Both the position numbers and the translations under genes were made by a program. Positions 13,601 to 23,582 of a DNA stretch of 64,000 bases are shown piece by piece. How positions within the stretch are numbered: the stretch's first letter is position 1; every line of letters begins with the position of its first letter. Location: the NCBI RefSeq assembly GCF_001577835.2, contig NC_029532.1, forward strand, positions 3,968,001 through 4,032,000. Direction: 5' to 3'. The DNA is from Coturnix japonica (lineage: Eukaryota > Chordata > Aves > Galliformes > Phasianidae). Under the pieces are notes generated by a model. That model saw only the letters and a program-made list of their open reading frames with translations, was not told the origin of the DNA and searched no databases.

Positions 13601-15325
13601 GAACTCTCTGTTGCAGCACAGACTGCTTTGTTCATCAGCTCTAGTCTTGCCTTGCTCTTCAGGTGAGCTCCCCTCTTAAATCGTCTCCTAACTCTCTGAG
13701 TGAGTACGAAGTTCTGCCCAATGGCTGTGAAGCTCACTGGGAAGTGGTGGAGCGAATCCTTTTCATCTATGCCAAGCTGAACCCCGGGATAGCCTACGTT
13801 CAGGGGATGAATGAAATAGTGGGGCCCCTTTACTACACCTTTGCTACAGATCCTAACAGCGAGTGGAAAGGTGAGAGGCTCTTTGGGATGCTGGGTAGGG
13901 GCTGTTGCTCTGCATGCTCTCTGTGTGAAGGAGTGGATCAGGGTGGAGACTCTGAGCAATTCAGTTTTGATTGATTAGGAAATAAACTAACAAACCCCCC
14001 TACAAACCAACAAGTGCAGCAAGAGATGCGCATTTCTGGGAGCAGACTGACAGAGACTGGATGGGCTGTGAGTGCTGAGGGCATCAGGAATGGAGATCTG
14101 GGGACTTTTTGTTTTGTTTGAATCACAGTTGCTCCTCCTGACTGAAACCTGAAATCCCCATAGAAGTCCTTTGTTTCTTCTTGTGCTAAAAATACTCCTG
14201 TGTGGGTTATGGCGGAGTTGTTTTCTTTGTTCTGTTGCTTTGTTTGTTTCTGTTTTCTTTTTAATGAACAAGGACAACAGAAAGGGTGGGGCAAGAAGAA
14301 GAATGGAATGGGAGTTCTGTGTTGCTCCCACTTCAAAGCTTTGTGGCTGTGTGCTCATGGCAGCAGGACCAGGTGTTCTGTGGGCCATAGATAAGTGTCA
14401 CGATGACCTTAATGTGCACACAGGGCCTGCATTGCAGCAGCTCTGTATGCAGCCAAAGTCTTGTGATACAGCAATGAGGTTATCAGCCCAGAGCAGCTCT
14501 GTGTGCCTCTGACAGCGATGCTTTCTCTGTGCTTCCGTTCACTTCCTTCCTTAATTCCCCCAGAACACGCTGAAGCTGACACGTTTTTCTGCTTTACCAA
14601 CCTAATGGCTGAAATTCGGGACAACTTCATTAAGAGCTTGGATGATTCTCAGTGTGGTATAACCTACAAAATGGAGAAGGTCTATTCCACCCTGAAGGAA
14701 AAGGATGTGGAGCTGTATTTGAAGCTGGTGAGGTGCTGGGTGTTTCTCTTAGTTGTGGTTGGAATGTGGGGGAGGGAGGATTCAAATGTCAGCCGACTTT
14801 GTTCAGCTGTTCCTGGGCTTGAATAGAGAGGTTGAGGAGTTGTGGGAAGGCCTTTGCCAGCAGGACATAGGGGCTGTCTTATCTGTAAGCTGAAACAAGC
14901 TCTCCTTGGAGTAAGCCTGGAGTGAGCTGATGCAGCAAAGCTTTCCTCCCCGGTGTGAGTGCAAACTGTAGCTGTTGTGAAGCTGCCAGCTGTGACTTGG
15001 CTACCAGCCCTGGTCACCTGGATTCGAGCTGGAGATGGAAACACAAGTTTTGCTGCAAAGTTCCTTGGAGTTTGTCATCAAAAGCATCAACAAATCTCCC
15101 TGCAGAAGCAAACTGAAAAGCTGCAAAATCCTGCTCATGTAATTCTACCGTTTTCCTCCCATTGTGGATCATGGATTGCTGTGGATGTTGTAGAATATCA
15201 GGCAGCAAACCCTGGTAGGTCTTGTAGCCTGTTTAATGTGGAAGTCCAAGGTGAATCTGAAAAGGGAAGCTGTCCTTGTTACTGCAGCCTTCAGCAGATT
15301 GTTTGGAGATGTTTCACATTTAGAA

Positions 15326-15380
<55 letters not shown>

Positions 15381-17417
15381 GTCATCCAAAAGGTGATCTG
15401 TCAGCGCAGGGACACAGCACACAGTGTGGACTGAAGGCTGATTTAGGGGGGAGAAAATAAACGACTTACTGTTTGGCTGGCAGGAAATGGCCTTGGCTGT
15501 TGCAGCAGCTGATCTCCAGGAATGTCATCAGGATCCTGAGTTTTTTGGACTGCACTTAAAGTTCTCTTGGATTTGATAGTTAAAAAGACAACAGGAAAGC
15601 TACAGGCTGGAGGTGCTTGTAGTGTCTCACTGACTGTCAGGGTGAACTCTGCTCCATCTTTTGTTTCTTTCTGTGGAGGGTAAAGCTTTGATCAATGCAG
15701 AGCTTCTGGAAAGGAGAGGAAAGCCTGGAAAAACAGCACTTTTGCTGGAGGGTGGGCTGTGGCCCTCATTGGAGGTGCTGGATTTGCTGCTGTTCCAGTA
15801 TGGGTTGGCAGCATAGAGCTATTTCAGGGTGGAAATGGGGAGGGAAATGAGGACTGCATCTCTTATGTGGGGTGGGCTGGGAGCACGTATTCATTCTCTG
15901 TCTGGTGCGTGTCTGACAGCAAGAGCAGAACATCAAGCCCCAGTTCTTCGCCTTCCGCTGGCTGACGCTGCTCTTGTCCCAGGAGTTCCTGCTGCCAGAT
16001 GTCATCCGGATCTGGGACTCCCTCTTTGCTGACGATAAGCGCTTCGATTTTCTGCTTCTCGTGTGTTGTGCCATGTTGACGTAAGTATGGAAATGGCTGT
16101 TGAGCTCTTATCTCCCCCTCCTCTAATGAAACCTGTAGGTCTAGGAACCTTCTATAGGCGTGTGTTAATGCATCTGATGAATAGGTCACAGTCCTTCGTT
16201 ACAGTTAAGTGGAAGTGTTCTCATAAGTGTCTGTAAAATCACACTGTAGTCCATGTTTTTGAAGTTCCTTTGTAAAGAGCTGAAAGTAGCTGGAGTAATT
16301 TCCATCTTTCAGACTAATCCGGGATCAATTGCTGGAAGGAGACTTCACTCTCAACATGAGGCTGCTACAGGTAAGGATTAAGTATTGCAGGCATAGATTG
16401 CAATGTAAAGAACCTTCAAATAGTACTGTGAGAAGGGATTGTGGTATGGGCATGTCTTGCTGCGGAGAGGTGCCAGGTTTTTGATGGCTGTGTGCAGTAA
16501 TCTTAATGTTGGTCATACAGTATGCTAATTACTGGAAGTATAAATCTTTGCATGCTGTGGTCCCCACCACTGCAGGAGAGCTGAGCTCACTTGGGATGGT
16601 TGGATGCTTTAACCTTGGTGGCGGTGTCTGCTCCCTGTGCCGTTAACTGGGCTTTCATTTTCACATCCAGAATGTGACTGTATGCTCTCTGTTCCTCATT
16701 CCTAGTGCTGTATGGGTTTCTTTTCCTTCCTCCCCTTTCCAAGTGCTCCAATAGCAAGGGGCTCAGTGGTGTTCCTTCTCTGGTCTTCTGCTGGCAGGGC
16801 ACAGTGCTGCTGTCTAGAACCCAGCACCACCACTGATACACAGCCTTTTGCTCATGCACCCTTCCTGGCTTACAGAGACATTGTTGTAGACTGCTGGCTT
16901 ATGATATTCTGTGGTTTGCAAAATATTAAGCATTTTCCATTGAAGCTCTGAAACACACACTGTTAAATTTGTTGGGTAGAGGCTTTTGTTTAGCTCTGAG
17001 ATCTGTGAGGGCTCAAGGTTGGAAACACCTGCACTGAACAACTGAACAGCAGGATATCTCTGACTCTGCCAGTTCTTGCTTCAGGCTCTATGGGGTGCTG
17101 GCTTTGATAAGGCCCCCTGCAATGAAGATCTTGTGCAGTCAGCTGGCCTGCTACCATTGGAGGATAAGTTAATAGAAGCTTCTTGAAGGGCACTGGGGCT
17201 TGATCAGTTACAGAACAGGAAACTGTTAAGGGAGTAACTGAACTGAACAGTGTTCTGGTGGGCTAACAGTCCTGTTGTCAAGGTTTTCTCTGTGTAGGTG
17301 GAGCAATGTCAAATGCTAAGTTGGAACTCACACTTTATTTTTTTACTATAGGATTATCCTATATCTGATGTTCACCTAATTTTGAAGAAGGCCAAGGAAC
17401 TGCAGGATTCCAAATAG
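10677..17417 (+). CDS. TBC1D13: TBC1D13, Rab GTPase-activating protein (TBC domain)
   Basis: TBC1D13 is a TBC-domain Rab GAP; the mammalian protein acts on Rab35 in GLUT4 vesicle traffic. Twelve coding exons join in phase to 399 residues (human 400): 10677-10699, 10768-10841, 10968-11008, 11146-11207, 11728-11827, 12692-12774, 12930-13089, 13663-13870, 14564-14727, 15920-16080, 16313-16370 and 17352-17417. The product starts [15 protein letters not shown] and ends AKELQDSK. The two catalytic TBC motifs are present: IDKDVRR (the IxxDxxR arginine finger, Arg129) and [10 protein letters not shown] (the YxQ glutamine finger, Tyr226/Gln228). The start ATG has a good context (gccgccATGt) and sits at the end of the GC-box island. 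All exons have GT/AG borders. Nothing looks broken; the only insertions seen are a CR1 piece in intron 4 and a TA repeat in intron 9. Confidence 0.98.
11345..11636 (+). mobile_element. CR1 LINE 3' fragment in TBC1D13 intron 4
   Basis: Typical CR1 3' end wording in sense orientation: a stretch reading GGCCCTGGAACAGGCTGCCC, then GGTTGTGGATGCCCCGTCC, then GAGGTCCCTTCCAACCC, closing with the tail ATTCTGTGATTCTG. It is 5' truncated, as most CR1 copies are, and holds no reverse transcriptase. The left boundary is approximate. Confidence 0.9.
15331..15377. repeat. (TA)n microsatellite, about 23 units, TBC1D13 intron 9
   Basis: An uninterrupted TA dinucleotide run lies in the intron between the exons at 14564-14727 and 15920-16080. 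It is probably polymorphic in length. Confidence 0.95.
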
Positions 17418-20400
17418 TCCATGAGCCTGACTAAAGGTGTTGGAGAAACTGTATGGCAGAGGATCTTAGGAGATGGCCCTGTGTGATGCATTGAAACTCC
17501 TAGGGATCTCTGCAGGACTTCAGGTTTTGCATTTGGGCTACTGGCCACCTTGAAGACTTCCTTCTCTATTTATTAGGTCAAGGACTGATTACTTCCCATC
17601 TGCTCGGGTCCTGCACTCCAGATTTTTCAACTCTCAAATGCCTCTGTGCTGTCAAAAGCAGTTCTTTGTATCTTTTTTAATGACTTTATGTGGAGAAAGA
17701 AACCACCTATCTGCATATCAAGGGGTGGATTCCTTCTGCATCATGAAAGTAGCTCACGTGGAGTTCCTTCTGATGGGGAAGGAACAGTCTGGATCCAGTA
17801 GATTTTGGTGGGTGAGTGTAGAAGGATCTTCCTCCTGTGAACAGAATGTATCCCAAGGACGTCACACGTTCTGCCATTCAAGTAGCTTCTGGATTCTTCT
17901 CCCTCATACCTGCACTTAGCTGTCCCTGGGGCGTGCAAAAAAAGAAGGCTGTGTCAGCTTCTGGTGCACGTCACCTGGCATCCAGCAGTTTGGACCCCTT
18001 CTCATGAGAAAAAACCTCGAGGAACTGTGATGGGAAGATGTGATAACAGCTGGCAGCTTTGTGCACTGAAACTGCCTGCATCGCCTTACCATAGAGATCT
18101 CCTGGAAAGCAGGCTGTAATGGTTTTCATCTATGAGTGAAGTGTAATTTGAAGTCAAGCCTTATTACGCTAAGCCTTAGAGCAGGAGTTCATTGCTGCAG
18201 GGAGGCTGGGGCCTCAGGCTGCTTTCCTGGCTCGAACTGGAGCATATCTAGCTGCAATCAGGATTCTGAAACACAAGAAATGGGCATCTAGTTGCATGAA
18301 TACAGCCCTACTGAAGGACTTACACAGGCACAGCGCAGGGGTTTCCTGCCTCAGTGGCTTGCATAGGATATTACCCTGCATAAGCTCTGGTCATGGTAAT
18401 CTTGATATTGTCCAATAGCACTTCTTGACTGGAGCAAACACGTTACAGGTCTGACCTACAAGAAAGAGGCCTTTCATGATGTAATCCAGTGGGCATACAA
18501 GCATTTCAGTCATTAGCTGACTCCTAATCCACATTTCTGTGCACCAGTGCGACTGGAGTGACAACTGTGAGCTGGACACTTGTCCCTCCTGAGGGCAGAA
18601 CTGCTGCATTTCAATACAGTACTACAGGCTCAGGTGGGCATTGAGAACTGTTAACCTGCCAGTTGTGTTGAGCTGATCAGAAACCAAAAGCCACAAGGAG
18701 AGAAACTGCCAGCATCCTGGTGCTCGGGTTGTGCAGGAGCTCTCGAGTGAACACTAATCCACAATGCTTTATCCTTCTGTGCTGCACTGGCTCGTTTCTG
18801 TGCAGCTGTTCAACACTGCAGTCTTCAGTATTTATGGGTATTGATTTGTTAAAGGTCAGTCATCTGCTTAAGCTGCTGATGGCCTCAGTGTTCCTAAGGA
18901 GAGGGGTGTCATGTTGTCAGCCTTCGGTTCTACCTGTATTGCTTCCTTCAGGGACGGCCGCCTCTTTGCAGGCTGCTGTCATTTTATAAGGCTGGACAGG
19001 TTGGTGCACGCACCTCTCTTCTTGTTAGCAATCCCAAGCAAAGTCTGCCTGTATGGAAGATGCTGGTGCAGCCAGTGTCACTGCAATGATGAAACAAGAG
19101 CAGCTGAAAGCTTAGAACAATGTAATCAGTACCTATGGCTAACAGCATCTTCCTCTGCTGCAATCCTTCCTATAGGGCAGGGTTTTCCTCCAAGAAGAAT
19201 GAAAGGGACGACGTCCTCTGAAACACTTTTTCTCCCAAAGTAATGCTGTAGCTCTCTCACATTCCATGCAGTCTCCTCATGCTGCATAGAAGTGCTTCCT
19301 TTATGTTTGCTCTCTGCTGGGTGAGCATCAGTGAGGGTTCCCACTCTGAATAACCACAATTCTTATGACTTGGCCACTGCGGGAGGACCCCAGCGTGTGG
19401 ATGCTCTGCAGCACTGCAGTGACAGCCACCTCCTCCTTTCAAGGTGTCACAGGGCTTATGTTGTGCTGTTCTCTTTGGGGAGGGTGATGGGGAGCACTTT
19501 GAAAAGGATTTTGCAGTGGGATGAGAGCTTTGGCTGCTGGAAGGGTTTTGTGGGATACATTCTGCAGCTTTATCCAGGTGGGCCTCTGTTAATTGGAGTT
19601 TACTGGGGAGAACTCATAACAACTTTGATGCGCCCCAGCAGGCTGAATCCTACATGAAGAGCTGTTGTACGTCTCTCCTCAGCCCCTCCTGTGTGTAGGC
19701 CTTTATTCTGCTGCTGCAAAGGGCTTTGAAGGAGCTGCTCTACTTGGCAGTGATGTTCATTCTTCTGAGGCTTCGTTTCTTTAAGAGCAAAGATGGAGGG
19801 GAGAAAAAGTCCTGTCACCAGCTTCTGAATCTCCTCATTAGTTTCCATGCCTTCATTCCTCAAAAGCTGTTGGTGACAATGATTTTACTTGCCTTTGTTT
19901 GAGTTCAGGAAGCTGTGGTCCTGCTTCTCCGCCCTGCAGGAGGGCTGCTGCCTTCCCCTTACTGTAGCCTGGACGTCTGGAAGTTTGGCTTTGGTGAGGA
20001 GGTGGAAAGGAGAGGACAGAGGAGATGGAGTCTGTGATGATGGTCACACAGAGCACAGGTTGTTTGAGTTCTGTGACCTAACACAGTTGTTCATCCTTGG
20101 GCAGTGAGGGCTGAAGGCCAGAAGGTGGTTTGGTGATTCTGTGGTTAAGCAGAGGGTTTTTTCCTCATGTCAGAGATTGGATCCCACCACTTTGCGTCCT
20201 TCCTTTCCCAGCAGGTTGAGGAGCTCACTGGGTGGTACATCGGAATAACACTTACTTGTGCTTTTGTTTTTACCTTGGCTGGAAAGAATCACCAGAACAG
20301 GGTCTAGAGAGGAAAAACACTTCATCACTCTGAGACGACTTTTATGCTTCTTTTTAAACACTATTTTTATAAAGCTCCCTTTAGCTCAGCAGGCAGCTGC

Positions 20401-20640
20401 ATGTGGGCATTCAGGCTGTGCTCGGGGCGAAGCTCAACCTTCCTCAGGGCATTTGGGGCCTGAGCTGTGCTGGCTCCATTGCCCCATGTATGCAGTGATC
20501 AGTGCGAGTCCTGCAGCGCTGCCTGCTCAACTTCTGCTCTTTCCTTTTGTACTTTAACCCCTTATTATGAGACCCTCCGCGTCTCTGATTTAACGCTGTT
20601 GTTGAGTTGTCCAAATAAAATGGTTTCTTTGCACACTGCT
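17418..20640 (+). other. TBC1D13: TBC1D13 3' UTR
   Basis: About 3.2 kb between the TBC1D13 stop and the first AATAAA that I found downstream (20614-20619). I see no exon of another gene and no interspersed repeat here. The long 3' UTR is inferred from the lack of an earlier canonical signal; an earlier variant signal cannot be excluded. Confidence 0.55.
20614..20619 (+). promoter_or_regulatory. TBC1D13: Poly(A) signal AATAAA, probably TBC1D13
   Basis: Canonical hexamer on the plus strand, 234 bases upstream of the ENDOG ATG. A GT-rich stretch follows. It is the first canonical signal found after the TBC1D13 stop. Confidence 0.65.
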
Positions 20641-20689
20641 ACAGGCTGTGCTTCCCTAGGAGCCCTTTAAGGGGCGATGGTCTGTGCCG

Positions 20690-20852
20690 GAAGAGAGCGG
20701 CTCTGCAGCAGGAAGCGGCCGTGTTTGGGGCCGGGCTGGTTTAGGGCCGGGCTGTGCTTGGGGCTGTGTTTGGGGCTGTGTTTGGGGCCGGTCTGTATTT
20801 GGGGCCGGTCTGTGTTTGGGGCCGTGTTTAGGGCCGTTCTGTGCTCGGTGCC
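20690..20852 (+). promoter_or_regulatory. ENDOG: ENDOG promoter / 5' UTR in a GC-rich island
   Basis: The short gap between the TBC1D13 poly(A) signal and the ENDOG ATG must hold the ENDOG promoter unless ENDOG is driven from further upstream. It is GC-rich, lacks a TATA box and is mostly filled by a G-rich tandem repeat. The island continues through ENDOG exon 1 to about 21.3 kb. Confidence 0.55.
20719..20841 (+). repeat. G-rich minisatellite, about 8 units of 12-17 bases, directly upstream of ENDOG
   Basis: Units follow TGTTTGGGGCCGGNCTG with shortened copies (for example TGTTTGGGGCTG). The runs of three to four G on the plus strand, spaced 8-14 bases apart, could form G-quadruplexes. The array ends about 12 bases before the ENDOG ATG. 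Confidence 0.85.
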
Positions 20853-22622
20853 ATGCTGTGGGGCCGCTGGCTGCTGCCCGGTGCGTCCCTGGCCGTGGGC
20901 GCAGGGCTGGGTGCAGCACTGTCCGCCCGCTGGCAGCGCGGTGCTGCGGACACGGAGGTGCCGGGGCTGCTGTGCCGCCTGCCCGTGGTGCCGGTGGTGT
21001 CGGCGGACTCGAGCGCTCCAGCCCCTATAGAACCGGCACGGACCGAGCTGACCAAGTACGGGCTGCCCGGGTTGGCGCAGCTGCGGAGCCGCGAGTCCTA
21101 CGTGCTGTGCTACGACCCGCGGAGCCGCAGCGCGCTGTGGGTCATCGAGCAGCTCAACAAGGAGACGCTGAGCGGAACCTCGGATCGATCCAGCTGCGAC
21201 TTCCAGGAGGACGATTCGGTGCACGAGTATCACCGAGCCACCAACGCCGACTATCGGGGCAGCGGGTTCGACCGCGGCCACCTGGCTGCTGCCGCCAACC
21301 ACAAGTGGAGCCAGAAGGCCATGAGGGACACCTTCTATCTCAGTAATGTCGCTCCCCAGGTAGGGCTCACAGCACTCATGGTGTGGCTTATGGGTTCTGT
21401 TCCTCCACATGCAAACCATGGCTCCAGGGTGGGGGTCAGCTCATCTCACAGCACCTTCAGTGCTCTGGGAGTGTTACAGATGTGTTAGAATAGCCCTGAG
21501 CAATAAGGAAGTGTCCATGTCACCATCTTTGTGTTTGTAGGTGCCTCATTTAAACCAAAATGCCTGGAATAACCTTGAGAAATACAGCAGGAGCTTGGCG
21601 AGAAACAACAAGAACGTCTATGTCTGCACAGGACCTCTGTACCTGCCCAGGTAAACACCAGGAGCCAGGTGGGACCACAATGAGGATGTTGTGCTGGGAA
21701 GGTAAAACAGGCTGAGGGCTGCAGCTGCCCCAAACCAGGAGTGAACAGCCCAGACCCCCAGTGAGAGCAGCAGGCTGCAGGGTTTCTGCAGGAGGGTATT
21801 TTCTTAGCATTGCGATTATTTTCAGTGTTTCTTATTCAGTCAGTTATTTGGGGAGTACAAAGGGTGTGTTTCCTGAGATGCAAAACAGTCCAGTCACTTT
21901 GGTTTACAGTTTTTAGTCTAAGCAGTGTTGGATTAGTAGGGCATTGAATGAACAGATTAAACTGCACACCTCCCTGCGGAATAAAGCTCCTGGGTTTCAT
22001 TTCATGGACTGTTTGTCCACTTAGAGCATGACTTTACCTGCAATGATATTTATGTGGGAGCATGAAGAGCAGTTTGATAAGCTGAGTTCTCTGAACAGCC
22101 TTTTCTTACCTCCTAATGTAAAAGGGGAGATGGTGAAGGAGGGGTCTGGGAGGAGCAGAACCAATGTAAGCTCACCTTCCCCATGTCCCCCAGCCTCTGT
22201 ACAGCAATATTTGTTACATCTGCACTACAGATGTCATGCTGAGGTGGGGGCTTGCAGAAGGGTAGTGTTAAAGAGCTGAGTAGGGTGGAAGTGACATCAG
22301 CATAGGAGGTAACGTTGGATGTTGCTCTTGGTGCAGGATGGAGGCTGATGGGAAGATGTACGTCAAGTACCAGGTGATTGGGAAGAACAACGTGGCCGTC
22401 CCCACCCATTTCTTCAAGGTGCTCATCCTGGAAAAGGAGAGTGGAGAAATTGAGTTGCGCTCCTATGTGATGCCCAACAGCCCCGTGGATGAGAAAATCC
22501 CACTTGAACGTTTCCTGGTTCCCATTGAGAGCATTGAGCGAGCCTCAGGGCTGCTCTTTGTCCCAAACATCTTGAAGAGAACAAGCAGCTTGAAAGCCAT
22601 CACAGCTGGAAACAAGCGATGA
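20853..22622 (+). CDS. ENDOG: ENDOG, mitochondrial endonuclease G
   Basis: Endonuclease G is a DNA/RNA non-specific beta-beta-alpha-metal nuclease of the mitochondrial intermembrane space, linked to mitochondrial DNA turnover and caspase-independent DNA cleavage. Three exons (20853-21359, 21541-21650, 22337-22622) give 300 residues (human 297). The N-terminus MLWGRWLLPGASLAVGAG is basic and hydrophobic with no acidic residue, as expected for mitochondrial import. The active site reads GFDRGHLAAAAN (general base His143), and VPHLNQNAWNN at the start of exon 2 carries the Mg-binding Asn174. The C-terminus ends RTSSLKAITAGNKR. The start at 20853 has context gtgccATGc; an in-frame GTG twelve bases upstream is unlikely to be used. 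The gene is convergent with SPOUT1; the two stop codons are about 960 bases apart. Confidence 0.98.
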
Positions 22623-23201
22623 ACTGTGACCAACCAGATCCAGGTAGCAGTGGGGGCCCACGGAATGTTCCCTTGTGTATTTTAAGGTGTGAGAAATAAG
22701 AGAGGGGTGTTTCTCTCGACCCCTTCCCCAGTTTCATTAACAGTGAAACACAGTGAAGCGTGTCCTAAGGACAGGCTGTAGGGAAGGCTTCGGAGTCCTT
22801 GATGGGTCCTTGTGCTCTGCACTTTGCCCCTAAGCTGCAGTACTGTGGGTGTTACTGTAATCACTCCCTTTGTGCGTGGCACATTATGACACATAGGGGC
22901 ATTAATTTCTGTACTTAGAGGGAAGGATGGGAGCAAGCCGGGTACTGTGAGAGGAATGAAAGGTCCTTCCATTTCTGCTTATAATTTTCACGAAATGGTT
23001 TTAGCAGTAAAGCTTTGAAAGCACCAAGGATTGGTCATTTTCTTATCTGCTCTTACCAAAGCCTTTGAATGTCCTTCCCCCTTCCTGTCAAGATAAAGGC
23101 AGCTCCAGCCCTTCCTGCCTTGGGAAGGATGAAGCCTTGGAGTTGAGGGGATCTGGGGAGTCAGACTAACAGTGTGACAGGAACACGTGCTTGACACAAG
23201 G

Positions 23202-23207
23202 ATTAAA
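23202..23207 (+). promoter_or_regulatory. ENDOG: Candidate ENDOG poly(A) signal ATTAAA
   Basis: I saw no AATAAA on the plus strand shortly after the ENDOG stop. This variant hexamer lies 580 bases downstream, before the SPOUT1 3' end on the other strand. Confidence 0.3.
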
Positions 23208-23353
23208 TTATTACTTTTGAAGCTTGAGGGCTGCATTGCTGCAGGGGCACTGAGAATGTGAGCTCCCTGGATGCAGTCAGCTACCTGGATGCTGACTGCT
23301 CGCCTTCCACACAAAACATGGGGAGTTTGAAGGAAGCAGAGGTTTGGTACTGT

Positions 23354-23359
23354 TTTATT
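23354..23359 (-). promoter_or_regulatory. SPOUT1: SPOUT1 poly(A) signal (AATAAA on minus strand)
   Basis: TTTATT on the plus strand, giving AATAAA 224 bases after the SPOUT1 stop. The 3' UTR would therefore be short. Confidence 0.6.
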
Positions 23360-23582
23360 CTCTACCGAAGGCATCTGAATAGCTGACAGTCAGTTTGCTG
23401 ACCAGCTTTTAGCTGGATGTTGCAGCTGAATGGTCCAGAGATGCTGGAGACTTGGTTGAGCAGCGCTGCCAACTTTAGTCACTTTGTGTCTTCAGCTTCC
23501 CCAGGGCTGGTTCCTGGAGTGATTCTCTGTGTTTGAATAGCAACAGGCTATTCCCAGAGGCAGTCCAAGGCAGAGGACAGGG

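Noticed and set aside
13225-13959. 244-codon minus-strand open frame in TBC1D13
   Set aside because: It covers intron plus antisense of the exon at 13663-13870 and has no recognisable domain.
20667-21419. 250-codon minus-strand open frame opposite ENDOG exon 1
   Set aside because: It is the antisense shadow of ENDOG and its minisatellite; the PQTQPQTQPQAQ repeat is just the tandem array translated.
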